This document shows positions 36,296 through 45,707 of a stretch of DNA of 64,000 nt, one piece after another. The position numbers and the translations under genes were made by a program. The stretch comes from Falsihalocynthiibacter arcticus (GTDB lineage: Bacteria > Pseudomonadota > Alphaproteobacteria > Rhodobacterales > Rhodobacteraceae). The stretch's first letter is position 1, and every line of letters begins with the position of its first letter. Under the pieces are notes generated by a model. The model was not told where the DNA came from, ran no database searches, and was given only the letters and a program-made list of their open reading frames with translations. Where the stretch lies: the NCBI RefSeq assembly GCF_000812665.2, contig NZ_CP014327.1:868001-932000 (forward strand), in the 5' to 3' direction.

Positions 36296-37602
36296 GCGCG
36301 CAAATGGCCATGAAATATGGTGCCAAAAGGTATGTTGCCCTCGGGTTCGCGACCATCTTAATTCTCGTCGTCGGCTTTGGTTATTGGGGGGCCACGACGA
36401 GTATTTCGGGCGCGATCATCGCCCAAGGGCAAATCGAGGTCGACAACTCACGACAGGTTGTGCAGCATTTGGATGGCGGCGTCGTACAATCCATACTTGT
36501 GGACGAAGGGGACGTTGTAGAAGCCAATCAACCTCTTATTATTCTTGATCCAGCCCGCACCCTCTCTGAGCTTTCTATCACGCAATCGCAACTCTATGAG
36601 GTATCCGCTCGTCGCGCACGACTTCAAGCGGAGCGCGACAAGGCTTCCGAGATAAAATTCGACGACTCCCTCCTCACGATCGCAAAGGTCCGACCTGAGG
36701 TTGAGGACGTATTGTCCGGTCAATCCCGCCTTTTTGTAGCACGCGCGGAAACCCAAACGAGTGAAGTTGAACAGCTTGGAAAGCAGCGCGAACAGATCGC
36801 CAACCAAGTGGAAGGAATCCAAGCCCAACAAGCCGCCCTCGTGACGCAACTTGAGCTCATTGTGCAAGAGTTGGACGCGCAGCAAACCCTTCAAGATCGC
36901 GGTCTTGCTACGGCTTCGCGGGTCTTAGCCCTCCTGCGGGAGCAAGCTAGGTTGCGCGGACTTGTGGGCGAATTGACGTCCAGCGCGGCGCAATCGCAAG
37001 GACGCATGGCGGGCATTGATCTTGCAATTCTCAAAATTCGAACCGACCGCCGCGAAGAAACGATTAGCCTGCTCCGCGATCTGCAACTGCGGGAACTGGA
37101 ACTGCGCGAAAACGAATCCTCCCTCAAAGAGCGCCTCAGCAATTTGGACATTCGCGCGCCCGTCAGCGGCGTCGTTCTTTCCCTTCAGGTGTTTGCCGAA
37201 CGCGCCGTTATTCGGCCCGCAGACCCACTTTTGTATATCGTGCCTCAAGATCGCCCGCTGGTCATTTCTGCGCGGATCAATCCGATCCACGTGGATCAGG
37301 TTTACGTGGGCCAAGAGACCGTTTTGCGTTTTTCGGCACTCGATACGCGCGACACACCCGAACTCTTGGGCACAATGACTCACCTCTCGCCGGATGCCCT
37401 CGTTGATCAACAAACAGGGCTTGCGTATTATGTAAGCGAAGTTGTCCTCAACCCAGGTGAGCAAGAAAAACTCCCTAAGGGAAGCCGCTTAATTCCCGGA
37501 ATGCCCGTCGAGACCTATTTCCGGATCGGGGATCGTTCACCACTCACATTCTTGGTGAAGCCATTTGCTGATTATTTCAACAAGGCTTTTCGCGAGGAGT
37601 AA
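36292..37602 (+). CDS. HlyD-family membrane fusion protein (PrtE-like)
   Basis: Periplasmic adaptor of a type I secretion system, 436 residues. One TM helix (about 15-37), a biotinyl-lipoyl half motif QHLDGGVVQSILVDEGDVVE, a long coiled coil (residues about 90-280), and the second half-motif LDIRAPVSGVVLSLQVFAE. It ends with the family's RLIPGMPVETYF. The ATG overlaps the stop of the ABC gene (ATGA). The outer-membrane TolC partner is not in the window. Confidence 0.93.
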   Translation: MSAQMAMKYGAKRYVALGFATILILVVGFGYWGATTSISGAIIAQGQIEVDNSRQVVQHLDGGVVQSILVDEGDVVEANQPLIILDPARTLSELSITQSQLYEVSARRARLQAERDKASEIKFDDSLLTIAKVRPEVEDVLSGQSRLFVARAETQTSEVEQLGKQREQIANQVEGIQAQQAALVTQLELIVQELDAQQTLQDRGLATASRVLALLREQARLRGLVGELTSSAAQSQGRMAGIDLAILKIRTDRREETISLLRDLQLRELELRENESSLKERLSNLDIRAPVSGVVLSLQVFAERAVIRPADPLLYIVPQDRPLVISARINPIHVDQVYVGQETVLRFSALDTRDTPELLGTMTHLSPDALVDQQTGLAYYVSEVVLNPGEQEKLPKGSRLIPGMPVETYFRIGDRSPLTFLVKPFADYFNKAFREE

Positions 37603-37668
37603 TCGCCCCTTTTCACTGCTTCATTTCCCCGCTACCGTCCCCTTGGAACCGTTTTAAAGGACAGACGC

Positions 37669-38133
37669 ATGAGTGGAATTTTCGAAAGTAATTTGGCCAA
37701 AATCGGCGTCACATTGCCTGATGCGCCAGCGCCAGCCGCAAACTATGTGCCAACTGTGCGCACTGGAAATACGGTGTATGTCTCGGGACAAATTTCGATG
37801 AAGGACGGCGCATTCGCTATCGGGAAACTGGGCGATACTATCTCAATCGAAGAAGGGGCCGCCTGCGCGCGCAGTTGTGCCATTTCGCTTCTTGCTCAAG
37901 TGAAAGCAGCCTGCGATGGGGACTTGGATCGTTTGGTTCGCGTTGTAAAACTGGTTGGTTTCGTAAACTCCACACCCGACTTCGATCAACAGCCCGCCGT
38001 TATCAACGGGGCATCCGACTTCATGGTCGAAGCGCTCGGCGATGCAGGGCTACACGCACGATCCGCTGTTTCCGCAGCCTCCCTTCCCTTTGGCGTCGTT
38101 GTTGAAATCGAAGGTATTTTCGAAATCAAATGA
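37669..38133 (+). CDS. RidA/YjgF-family protein (endoribonuclease L-PSP type)
   Basis: A 154-residue member of the RidA superfamily, of the longer subgroup with an N-terminal extension. Conserved features are VYVSGQISMKDG, the Arg-containing RVVKLVGFVNSTPDF segment, and HARSAVSAASLPFGVVVEIEG, where the Arg would bind the carboxylate of the substrate. Archetypal members hydrolyse enamine/imine intermediates of amino-acid metabolism. Its stop overlaps the GDPD start (ATGA). Confidence 0.88.
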   Translation: MSGIFESNLAKIGVTLPDAPAPAANYVPTVRTGNTVYVSGQISMKDGAFAIGKLGDTISIEEGAACARSCAISLLAQVKAACDGDLDRLVRVVKLVGFVNSTPDFDQQPAVINGASDFMVEALGDAGLHARSAVSAASLPFGVVVEIEGIFEIK

Positions 38134-38900
38134 GACAAATTCCGCGCCTTCCCCAATCTTTTCTTGATCGACCACTCGCCCATCGGGGCCTTCATAATGC
38201 TTCGGCACTACGCCCCGAAAATAGTCGCGCCGCGTTTCTCGCTGCAATTGGAGGCGGCTATGGGATTGAGTTGGACGTTCAACTTTCCAAAGACGGGCAA
38301 GCCATGGTTTTCCATGACTACAACATGACTCGACTGACGGGCGTGCACGGCCCGATCCAAATGCGCGAGTCCGGCGACCTCGTTCAAATCGAGTTGCTCC
38401 ACGGTGAAAAGCAGACGATCCCGTTGCTCGCGGAGGTCCTCGCGCTGGTCGCTGGACGCGTCCCTCTTCTTGTGGAAATCAAAGACCAGGACGGCGCGAT
38501 GGGGCCAAATGTGGGCGCATTGGAAAAGGCGGTGGCCGAATGTGCCGCATCCTACAAGGGGCCAATCGCTTTCATGTCATTCAATCCATATTCGGTAGAA
38601 GTCATCGCAAACTTACTTCCCGATCATCCGCGTGGATTGACGACATGCCTTATGGACGACAAAGGCTCGCTGCACGTCCCACGGGATCGGCGCGATGAGC
38701 TTGCCGCTATCCAAGATTTTGACCGCACAAAAAGCAGCTTCATTAGTCATGATCACAATAGCCTTTCAATTCCCCGCGTGCAGGAGTTGAAATCGCTTGG
38801 TGTACCTGTTCTGTGTTGGACGATCACGTCGAACGCCAGTGAAGTCGCTGCCCGTCAAGTTGCCGACAACGTGACATTCGAACAATACCTGCCCTCTTGA
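38130..38900 (+). CDS. Glycerophosphodiester phosphodiesterase
   Basis: A 256-residue GDPD domain that hydrolyses glycerophosphodiesters to glycerol-3-phosphate. LAHRGLHNASALRPENSRAAF and IELDVQLSKDGQAMVFHDYNM contain the catalytic His pair and the metal-binding Glu, Asp. PLLVEIKDQ and MSFNPYSVEVIA follow. There is no signal peptide, so it is cytoplasmic. It is coupled to the RidA-like gene upstream. Confidence 0.92.
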   Translation: MRQIPRLPQSFLDRPLAHRGLHNASALRPENSRAAFLAAIGGGYGIELDVQLSKDGQAMVFHDYNMTRLTGVHGPIQMRESGDLVQIELLHGEKQTIPLLAEVLALVAGRVPLLVEIKDQDGAMGPNVGALEKAVAECAASYKGPIAFMSFNPYSVEVIANLLPDHPRGLTTCLMDDKGSLHVPRDRRDELAAIQDFDRTKSSFISHDHNSLSIPRVQELKSLGVPVLCWTITSNASEVAARQVADNVTFEQYLPS

Positions 38901-38956
38901 CCGACACAAGCGAACGGGCACTCTCTTTCGGCCCAATCCCAGTATCCTGAGGACCT

Positions 38957-40132
38957 ATGAGCGCGCAAATTGAAGTCCAAATCCATCCGACACTTTCGGA
39001 TATTTCCGCATCCGACTGGGACGCTTGCGCCTGTCCAGAGGCAGTGAACGGGGGGCGCCCCTTTGATCCCTTCACAACTTACCGTTTTCTCAAAGCGCTA
39101 GAAGACAGTGGATCCGTTGGCGGAACGAGTGGTTGGCACGGACGCTACCTGACTGTCCATAAAAACGGTCAAATGATTGCGGCCTCCCCGCTTTACGTAA
39201 AATCCCACAGTCAGGGAGAGTATATTTTTGACTTCAACTGGGCTCAAGCCTTCGAGAATGCTGGGGGAAATTACTACCCCAAACTACAGATGGCCGTCCC
39301 GTTCACGCCAGCAACTGGGCGCCGTTTTTTAACTCTACCTGGATTTGAAGCCGAAGGCCGCAGTGCCCTTCTTCAAGGTGCAGTTCAACTCGCTGCAGAA
39401 AACAAACTTTCATCTTTACACATCACATTTTGTACCGAGGACGAAGCCGAGACTGGCGCGCATATGGGTTTGCTGCGCCGTGTAAGCCAACAATTCCACT
39501 GGCTGAATAATGGATACTCAGACTTCGACGCTTTTCTCGCAAGTTTGGCAGCACGTAAACGCAAAAATATTCGCCGCGAACGCGCAACCGCACAGGGGTT
39601 TGGCGGAACAATTATTCAACTCTCCAGTGACGAAATTCAACCCGATCACTGGAACGCCTTCTGGCAATTTTACCAAGACACCGGTGCGCGAAAATGGGGT
39701 ACTCCCTACCTGACACGGGCATTTTTCGACATTGCGCAAGAGACACTGCGCGACGACATATTGCTGGTTCTTGCGCTCGAGGACGGGAGGCTAATTGCAG
39801 GTGCCCTCAATATGATCGGCGCAGAAACGCTCTACGGGCGATATTGGGGATGCATCGAAGACCACCCCGCTCTCCATTTCGAACTTTGCTATTATCAGGC
39901 AATTGATTTTGCGATTGAACACGGATTGAAGCGAGTCGAAGCTGGCGCACAAGGAGAGCATAAATTGGCCCGCGGGTATTTACCCGTTCAAACCCACTCC
40001 CTTCATTGGATTGCCGACGAGGGTTTCAACCATGCCGTATCCCAGTTCTTGGACGCTGAAGCAAAAGCCGTTGGCAGGGAAATTGAAGTTCTAACCGAAT
40101 ATGGACCCTTCAAAACCATCCCCCAAGTGTGA
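38957..40132 (+). CDS. FemAB/GNAT-type protein (DUF482 family)
   Basis: A 391-residue protein of the DUF482 family (peptidoglycan biosynthesis/recognition, FemAB-like double-GNAT fold). Recognisable segments are ISASDWDACACPEAVNGGRPFDPF near the start, FDFNWAQAFENAGGNYYPKLQ, SLAARKRKNIRRERATAQG and YGRYWGCIEDHPALHFELCYYQ. A GAHKLARGYLPV-like end (here QGEHKLARGYLPV) marks the family. The acyl donor and acceptor are unknown. AGGA precedes ATG; it follows GDPD by 56 bases and may be in the same transcript. Confidence 0.87.
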   Translation: MSAQIEVQIHPTLSDISASDWDACACPEAVNGGRPFDPFTTYRFLKALEDSGSVGGTSGWHGRYLTVHKNGQMIAASPLYVKSHSQGEYIFDFNWAQAFENAGGNYYPKLQMAVPFTPATGRRFLTLPGFEAEGRSALLQGAVQLAAENKLSSLHITFCTEDEAETGAHMGLLRRVSQQFHWLNNGYSDFDAFLASLAARKRKNIRRERATAQGFGGTIIQLSSDEIQPDHWNAFWQFYQDTGARKWGTPYLTRAFFDIAQETLRDDILLVLALEDGRLIAGALNMIGAETLYGRYWGCIEDHPALHFELCYYQAIDFAIEHGLKRVEAGAQGEHKLARGYLPVQTHSLHWIADEGFNHAVSQFLDAEAKAVGREIEVLTEYGPFKTIPQV

Positions 40133-40332
40133 GCGCAACATGAATTACGACTTTTGAACCATAAGGATATGGGGGTCGTTCCGCTTCTATCCAAGCCTCC
40201 TTCTCTAAGGACCTTAGCGGGCATTTTCTCGTTTAAATATGATGTAGACGAGGGTTTGCGGGCGGTGATGTTTGCAACTCCTCTCATCGCACTCTATCTT
40301 GCCCGAAAATTATACTCTGAGAGGCGCGTCCC

Positions 40333-41541
40333 ATGTCGCATTTTATCGTTGTTGGTGCTGGCCAAGCAGGCGCATCCCTTGTTGCCAAGCTGCGCAACGA
40401 TGGATTTCAGGGCGACATTACCCTGATCGGAAGTGAAGCAGAAATACCCTACCAGCGCCCGCCACTTTCCAAGGCCTATTTACTCGGCGAAATGGCAAGA
40501 GAGCGCCTTCATTTACGCCCCGAAAGTTTTTACCAAGACCTGAAAATAACCTTGCGATTAGGCGCACCTGTTGACGCAATTGACGCCATATCCAAAACAG
40601 TCACGGTTACAGGAGAAACGCTGTCCTATGACAAGCTGGCCATCACAACGGGTTCTTCTCCACGCGTTTTGCCCGCTGCAATCGGTGGCCAACTTAGGAA
40701 GGTTTTTCGCGTTCGCAGCCTTGCCGATGTCGACGCAATGGCACCCCATTTTCGCAAGGACGCGCGCTTATTGATCGTCGGAGGGGGGTATATCGGCCTT
40801 GAGGCAGCAGCGGTCGCGGCCAAAAGGGGTGTCGACACCACTTTGATCGAGTCGGCAGATCGCATTCTTTGCCGCGTCGCCGCCCCTGAAACCTCCGACT
40901 ATTTCCGTGCTATTCATGCGTCCCACGGCGTGAAAATTCGCGAAGGCTTGGGGTTGGAGCGATTGTTGGGAACCACCGAAGTTACGGGCGCTGAATTCTC
41001 GGACGGCACCCAAGAAGCCTTTGATTTTGTCATCGTTGGTATAGGCGTAAATCCGGGCAACCTCCTTGCTGAAACGGCGGGATTAGAAATTGAAAACGGA
41101 ATCAAGACGGATTCGACGGGTCAAACTAGCGACCCGAATATTTGGGCTGCTGGGGACTGCGCCTCTCTGCCCTACAAGGGTGGGCGCATCCGACTAGAAA
41201 GCGTACCCAACGCTATTGATATGGCCGAAGTCGTCGCGCGAAACATGATGGGCGCTCAAGTTGAGTATGTGCCGAAAATTTGGTTTTGGAGCGATCAGTA
41301 CAATGTTAAACTCCAGATCGCTGGGCTAAACACCGGGTATGATCGAGTGATTGTGCGCCAAGGTGAAACGGAAATTTCCCAGAGCCATTGGTACTATCAA
41401 AACGGCACGCTTTTGGCCGTTGATGCGATGAATGATCCCCGTGCCTATATGATCGGAAAACGCCTAATTGAGGCTGGTAGGACGCCAGACCCTGCGGCAA
41501 TTTCGGATCTCTCGACCAACCTTAAGGCATTGCTATCATGA
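40333..41541 (+). CDS. FAD-dependent ferredoxin/rubredoxin reductase
   Basis: A 402-residue pyridine-nucleotide-disulfide oxidoreductase of the putidaredoxin/rhodocoxin reductase type, feeding electrons from NAD(P)H to a ferredoxin. FAD binding is shown by IVVGAGQAGASLVAKLR and the RPPLSKAYL segment, NAD binding by LLIVGGGYIGLEAAAVA, and the second FAD motif is IWAAGDCASLPY. The C-terminal domain has WFWSDQYNVKLQIAGL. Its electron acceptor is not adjacent. GAGAGG lies ten bases upstream of ATG. The stop overlaps the rsmD start by four bases. Confidence 0.88.
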   Translation: MSHFIVVGAGQAGASLVAKLRNDGFQGDITLIGSEAEIPYQRPPLSKAYLLGEMARERLHLRPESFYQDLKITLRLGAPVDAIDAISKTVTVTGETLSYDKLAITTGSSPRVLPAAIGGQLRKVFRVRSLADVDAMAPHFRKDARLLIVGGGYIGLEAAAVAAKRGVDTTLIESADRILCRVAAPETSDYFRAIHASHGVKIREGLGLERLLGTTEVTGAEFSDGTQEAFDFVIVGIGVNPGNLLAETAGLEIENGIKTDSTGQTSDPNIWAAGDCASLPYKGGRIRLESVPNAIDMAEVVARNMMGAQVEYVPKIWFWSDQYNVKLQIAGLNTGYDRVIVRQGETEISQSHWYYQNGTLLAVDAMNDPRAYMIGKRLIEAGRTPDPAAISDLSTNLKALLS

Positions 41542-42098
41542 GAATAATTGCAGGAAAACACCGTGGAACAAAGCTGACGGACGTCGGCATCGGCGACGAC
41601 GCGGCACATCTTCGCCCCACGTCCGACCGTGTACGCGAGAGCCTGTTTAATGTTCTCAACGGGGGGGCGTTTGGCCGCCCGATCGAGGGTGCACGCGTTT
41701 TGGATCTTTTCGCAGGGACTGGTGCGTTAGGCCTAGAAGCTCTCAGTCGGGGTGCCGAACATGTTACGTTTGTTGATAATGGCCGAATTGCACAAAATCT
41801 GGTCCGTGAGAACATCAAAATCCTGCGTCGCGAAGCCGACTCGAGTGTTTTGACCTGTGCCGCCAACGGGCTTCCTGCGACGCAAATGCCCTGTCATTTG
41901 ATATTTCTCGATCCCCCTTATGGTCAGGATTCAGGGGCTTCTGCGCTTGAAAACGCACTTAAATTGGGATGGATCGACCCAAAGGCGCTGATCGTTTGGG
42001 AAGAAGATCAGCCAGCAGCCGCACCCCGTGGTTTTTCCCGTCGCGACACACGCCGCTATGGCAATACCCATGTCACGTTTCTGGAACCTATTGCTTGA
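41538..42098 (+). CDS. rsmD: 16S rRNA (guanine(966)-N(2))-methyltransferase RsmD
   Basis: Methylates G966 of 16S rRNA using S-adenosylmethionine. The 186 residues contain MRIIAGKHRGTKL, RVRESLFNVLNGG, VLDLFAGTGALGLEALSRGA (SAM-binding) and the catalytic LIFLDPPYGQ. It is coupled to the preceding reductase. A seven-G run at 41661-41667 is in frame here. Confidence 0.95.
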   Translation: MRIIAGKHRGTKLTDVGIGDDAAHLRPTSDRVRESLFNVLNGGAFGRPIEGARVLDLFAGTGALGLEALSRGAEHVTFVDNGRIAQNLVRENIKILRREADSSVLTCAANGLPATQMPCHLIFLDPPYGQDSGASALENALKLGWIDPKALIVWEEDQPAAAPRGFSRRDTRRYGNTHVTFLEPIA

Positions 42099-42125
42099 AA
42101 AGGCCGCCCAAACCAATGGGCGACC
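42098..42125 (-). terminator. Terminator of the TRAP binding-protein gene
   Basis: On the minus strand GGTCGCCCA and TGGGCGGCC pair (one G-T) around a six-base loop and are followed by TTTT. It lies 14 bases after the stop of the minus-strand gene and overlaps the last base of rsmD. Confidence 0.75.
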
Positions 42126-42138
42126 CTCACTTCATTCG

Positions 42139-43188
42139 TTACTCCAAAGGCGCAGCGGTGCCTTCAGTTAGTTGAACCGCAGCGCGCGCATCAGAGATGA
42201 GCGCCTCTCCGTCGAGACCCTTTTGCGAAACTTCTTCAATCCACTCAGCGACCACTTCTTCGCCCAGCGCCTTCATCAATTCGGTTTGCTCTTGGTTGAT
42301 TTCGGCGATTTCGTTGCCCGCATCAATCATGACCTGCTTGCCTTCAATGTCACCCGTGTCGTGCGCACGCCCTGCCAAAGCGGAAGTTTCAAAGCCAGAG
42401 TTCGCGTCGATCACGGCTTTTAGGTCGTCGGGCAACCCTTCATATACGTCCTTATTCATCGCCCAGATGAAAAAGAGGCTGTACAGGGATTTGTCGCCCG
42501 CCACGTCGGTGTGGCTATCCGTCAATTCGTCGAGCTTCAACGAGGGCGCCATTTCCCACGTGATAACCCCGCCATCAACCACACCTTTTGAGAGCGCTTC
42601 TGGGAAGGCTGGAACGGCCATTCCGATCGGATTTGCCCCCAATTTACTCAAAAGAAGCGTTGCCGGTCGCGAAGGCCCGCGCAATTTCACACCGTCAAAA
42701 TCGGAGATTTCCGCAATGGCTGGACCCTTTTTATGCACCACTCCAGGGCCATGCATGTGCGCAGCGATTACTTTCACATCTGCAAAATCATCCATCAGGT
42801 GCTTTTGAGTAAAAATCCAAGCGGCCTTACTGGCTTCTTCACCCTTTTTGGTGACCATGAACGGCATTTCCATGGCTTCAGCTTCGGGAAAACGCCCGGG
42901 TTGATATCCCGGAATGACCCAACCACCATCCACAACCCCATCACGAATGAGGTCGTATTGCGAAGGCGCTTTGCCCCCAAGCTGCATCAAGGGGTAGATT
43001 TCCACTTTAATGCGCCCGTCCGAATCGCGTTCGACTTTATCGGCCCAAGGCTGCATAAAGTAAGTTGGGTTCGCGGATTTCGGGGAAACGAAATGCTGAA
43101 AGCGAAGGGTAACCTCTTGGGCAAACGCGCTTTGAGCAGCAGTTGCAACAAGGGCAGTGAGGGCGGCGGACTTGAGAGTGATTTTCAT
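42139..43188 (-). CDS. TRAP transporter substrate-binding protein, DctP family
   Basis: Periplasmic solute receptor, 349 residues. A Sec signal peptide (MKITLKSAALTALVATAAQSAFAQ) precedes the mature domain, with RFQHFVSPKSANPTYFMQPWADKVE. The Arg-rich substrate loop KLRGPSRPATLLLSKLGA is followed by GVVDGGVITWEMAPS and LYSLFFIWAMNKDVYEGL. ATG 43188 is chosen because AAAGGAGG is just upstream. DctQ and DctM membrane subunits are absent nearby, so it either works with distant permeases or is an orphan. Ligand unknown, probably an organic acid. Confidence 0.9.
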   Translation of the reverse strand: MKITLKSAALTALVATAAQSAFAQEVTLRFQHFVSPKSANPTYFMQPWADKVERDSDGRIKVEIYPLMQLGGKAPSQYDLIRDGVVDGGWVIPGYQPGRFPEAEAMEMPFMVTKKGEEASKAAWIFTQKHLMDDFADVKVIAAHMHGPGVVHKKGPAIAEISDFDGVKLRGPSRPATLLLSKLGANPIGMAVPAFPEALSKGVVDGGVITWEMAPSLKLDELTDSHTDVAGDKSLYSLFFIWAMNKDVYEGLPDDLKAVIDANSGFETSALAGRAHDTGDIEGKQVMIDAGNEIAEINQEQTELMKALGEEVVAEWIEEVSQKGLDGEALISDARAAVQLTEGTAAPLE

Positions 43189-43273
43189 CGCGCAGCCTCC
43201 TTTTCGTCTAGAGGTAAGTGAACCACCCTCCTTTTGAAGCGTGGTGAGACTTGTTACCTCCCCTTCCGGCCAA

Positions 43274-43307
43274 TTGCAAATCATTCGCAACTGGACCGAT
43301 TGGTCAA
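43274..43307 (-). promoter_or_regulatory. Promoter and Fur/Mur-like box upstream of the TRAP gene
   Basis: On the minus strand TTGACC (43302-43307), a 16-base spacer and AATGAT (43280-43285) form a plausible promoter. Overlapping the -10 is TGCAAAT-C-ATTCGCA (within 43274-43290), a 7-1-7 inverted repeat like Fur/Mur-family operators. GACC-AATC-GGTC around the -35 is a second small palindrome. Confidence 0.45.
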
Positions 43308-43354
43308 AAATTTGCGCCCCGTCAAAAACGATGCGGTAGGACGCTTAGATCCCG

Positions 43355-44164
43355 CTACCCCCAAGTTGGATGGTAAAGGTTCCGGGGCGAAAGAGTGAAT
43401 ATTTCGGCCCCTGTTTCGGTCACGCCAATGGAATGCTCAAACTGCGCAGACAACGATTTATCGCGCGTAACCGCCGTCCAATCATCCGCGAGAACTTTGG
43501 TTTCTGGACGCCCCAAATTCACCATCGGCTCAATCGTAAAGATCATACCGGCCTCGAGGACTGCCGCTGTACCTGGCTTGCCATAATGCAAAACATTGGG
43601 TGGCGCATGGAAAACACGCCCCAATCCGTGGCCACAAAAATCGCGGACAACGGACATTCTGTTGCTCTCAACATACTTTTGAATCGCGTGGCCGATATCA
43701 CCAAAGGTATTCCCCGGCTTGACCGCTTCGATTCCCACCATCAGCGCGTCATGCGTCACTTGAATCAGGCGTTCAGTTTTTTTGGAGCGTTTGCCCGCAA
43801 CATACATCCGGCTCGTGTCGCCAAACCAGCCATCAACAATGACCGTGACATCGATGTTCAAAATATCGCCATCTTGAACCACTTTTGGCCCCGGAATTCC
43901 GTGACAAACTACGTGGTTAACCGAGATACAACTGGCATGCTTATAGCCCTTGTAGCCAATGGTCGCCGACTTCGCGCCCGCTTGAATTACGTGTTCCGTG
44001 ATGAGGTCATCAAGCGCACCCGTCGTCACTCCCGGTACAACATGTTCGGCAACTGCATCCAAAATTTCGGCCGCAAGTTTCCCTGCCGCATGCATTCCTG
44101 CAAAATCTGCCGTTTCGTAAATTCGAATTCCGTCTTTTGTCAGACGACCGCGCGCTTCGTTCAA
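43355..44164 (-). CDS. map: Methionine aminopeptidase, type I
   Basis: Removes the initiator methionine from nascent proteins. The 269 residues carry the five metal ligands: Asp in LNIDVTVIVDGWFGDTSRMY, Asp/His of GDTSRM and FCGHGLGRVFH, Glu in IFTIEPMV and Glu in AQFEHSIGVTE. The start is TTG 44164 (MNEARGRLTKDGIRIY); GGAGA lies seven bases upstream. SfsA lies downstream... in the opposite sense it is the upstream neighbour, 67 bases away on the same strand. Confidence 0.95.
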   Translation of the reverse strand: MNEARGRLTKDGIRIYETADFAGMHAAGKLAAEILDAVAEHVVPGVTTGALDDLITEHVIQAGAKSATIGYKGYKHASCISVNHVVCHGIPGPKVVQDGDILNIDVTVIVDGWFGDTSRMYVAGKRSKKTERLIQVTHDALMVGIEAVKPGNTFGDIGHAIQKYVESNRMSVVRDFCGHGLGRVFHAPPNVLHYGKPGTAAVLEAGMIFTIEPMVNLGRPETKVLADDWTAVTRDKSLSAQFEHSIGVTETGAEIFTLSPRNLYHPTWG

Positions 44165-44231
44165 AACTTATCTCCAAAACTGGTGTGATCTCTAAATAGG
44201 CGAGACTAAGCAAAAGGGCTAGAGCTTTGGC

Positions 44232-44939
44232 CTATTTTCTTGGATCGAACGGGATCTGTCCCGACAATTCAATTCTTTCAGGTGATATTTCGCAACCATA
44301 CGCCAGAAACTCGACGCCCGCGCCACGGGCAAGATCAAAGGCATCCGCGTATTTGCGATCCAGGTCCCGCGCGACATCAATGTTGGTCGCGCCCGTTCGC
44401 TGCACCAAGAACAGCAGCACAGCCCGATGCCCTACGGCCACCATTTGCGACAGTTCGGCAAGGTGTTTTGCACCACGCGCTGTCACGCTATCGGGAAATT
44501 CCACAAGGGGCGCCTCGCGCATTAATGTTGCGGACTTCACCTCAAGGTAGCAATCTGGCGCTTCGCCCGTGAGCAGAAAATCGACCCGCGATCCCGTGCC
44601 ATATTTTACTTCCGAGCGGATATTTCCATACCCCAATAGCGGCACAATTTTCTTGGCCAGCAACGCTTCCGCGACGATCCGATTTGCCCGACCCGTGTCA
44701 ATACCGGTGAAGTTTCCGTCACTATGCTCGACTAATCGCCACCCATATTTTAACTTCTTTTTAGGGTCGTTGTTCGGCTCCAACCAAATCCGCATCCCCG
44801 CCTCCGCCAAGCCCATCATCGAACCCGGATTCGGACAATGCGCCACCACCTCGCGCCCATCGGCGAGGCGCACATCCGCTAGAAATCGTTTGTAGCGACG
44901 GATCAAAACGGCGGGTATAAGTGGGGTATCAAAGCGCAT
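44232..44939 (-). CDS. sfsA: DNA/RNA nuclease SfsA family protein
   Basis: A 235-residue SfsA-family protein. Conserved segments are LIRRYKRFLADVRLADG, VAHCPNPGSMMGL, RVDFLLTG and YLEVKSATL; the latter two resemble the D-ExK nuclease core. In Escherichia coli it was first described as sugar fermentation stimulation protein. The start is ATG 44939 (MRFDTPLIPAVL). It lies upstream of map on the same strand and is divergent from the CinA-like gene. Confidence 0.92.
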   Translation of the reverse strand: MRFDTPLIPAVLIRRYKRFLADVRLADGREVVAHCPNPGSMMGLAEAGMRIWLEPNNDPKKKLKYGWRLVEHSDGNFTGIDTGRANRIVAEALLAKKIVPLLGYGNIRSEVKYGTGSRVDFLLTGEAPDCYLEVKSATLMREAPLVEFPDSVTARGAKHLAELSQMVAVGHRAVLLFLVQRTGATNIDVARDLDRKYADAFDLARGAGVEFLAYGCEISPERIELSGQIPFDPRK

Positions 44940-44984
44940 ATTGCTGGCCTATACCTTGCGCCACCAACGATCAAGGAGTGCGAG

Positions 44985-45707
44985 ATGCCCAACCCAACCG
45001 CTGCGATGCTCGTCATTGGCGATGAAATCCTGTCTGGCCGCACGCGAGATGCCAATATGTACCACTTGGCGGGAGCTTTGACGGATCACGGCATCGACCT
45101 TAAAGAAGTGCGCGTTGTGAGCGATGATGCCCCCGCGATTGTTGCCGCAGTCCGCGCCCTTGCCGCGCAATACACGCATTTGTTTACCTCTGGCGGCATC
45201 GGTCCGACCCACGACGATATCACCGCCGACTGCATTGCCGAAGCATTCAACCAAACCATCGACGTGCGTGCCGATGCCCGCAAGCTTCTCTCTGATCACT
45301 ACGAAAAAACGGGCCGCGAATTAAACGAAGCGCGGTTGCGTATGGCCCGCATCCCCGCGTCCGCCACGCTGATTGACAATCCGGTTTCCATCGCCCCCGG
45401 ATTTACCGTCGAAAATTGCCATGTCATGGCGGGTGTTCCCAGCGTTTTTCAAGCCATGGTACAAAGCGTTTTGCCACTGCTTTCTGGCGGCGCACCGATG
45501 TTAAGCCGCACCCTTCGGATCGAGCGCGGTGAAGGGGATATCGCCGCCCCGCTTGGGGAACTCGCCAAGGAATTCAGCGATCTCTCCTTTGGGTCCTACC
45601 CGTTCCAAAACGATGGTATTTACGGCTCAAACGTTGTTATTCGCGGCCAAGACCCAATCCGCTTGGACACCGCATTTGCATCCCTGACCGCACTGTTCCC
45701 ACAATGA
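44985..45707 (+). CDS. Competence/damage-inducible (CinA-N) molybdopterin-binding domain protein
   Basis: A 240-residue stand-alone MoCF-biosynthesis domain. AAMLVIGDEILSGRTRDAN opens the fold and LFTSGGIGPTHDDITADCIA is the nucleotide/pterin-binding motif. PVSIAPGFTVENCHVMAGVP follows. The C-terminal deamidase domain of full CinA is absent. The biochemical role of such short versions is not settled. The stop overlaps the next ORF start by four bases. Confidence 0.88.
   Translation: MPNPTAAMLVIGDEILSGRTRDANMYHLAGALTDHGIDLKEVRVVSDDAPAIVAAVRALAAQYTHLFTSGGIGPTHDDITADCIAEAFNQTIDVRADARKLLSDHYEKTGRELNEARLRMARIPASATLIDNPVSIAPGFTVENCHVMAGVPSVFQAMVQSVLPLLSGGAPMLSRTLRIERGEGDIAAPLGELAKEFSDLSFGSYPFQNDGIYGSNVVIRGQDPIRLDTAFASLTALFPQ

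Noticed and set aside
40154-40426. A 90-codon frame between the FemAB-like and ferredoxin reductase genes
   Set aside because: Overlaps the start of the reductase, ends inside it, and has no similarity; the gap looks like a promoter region.
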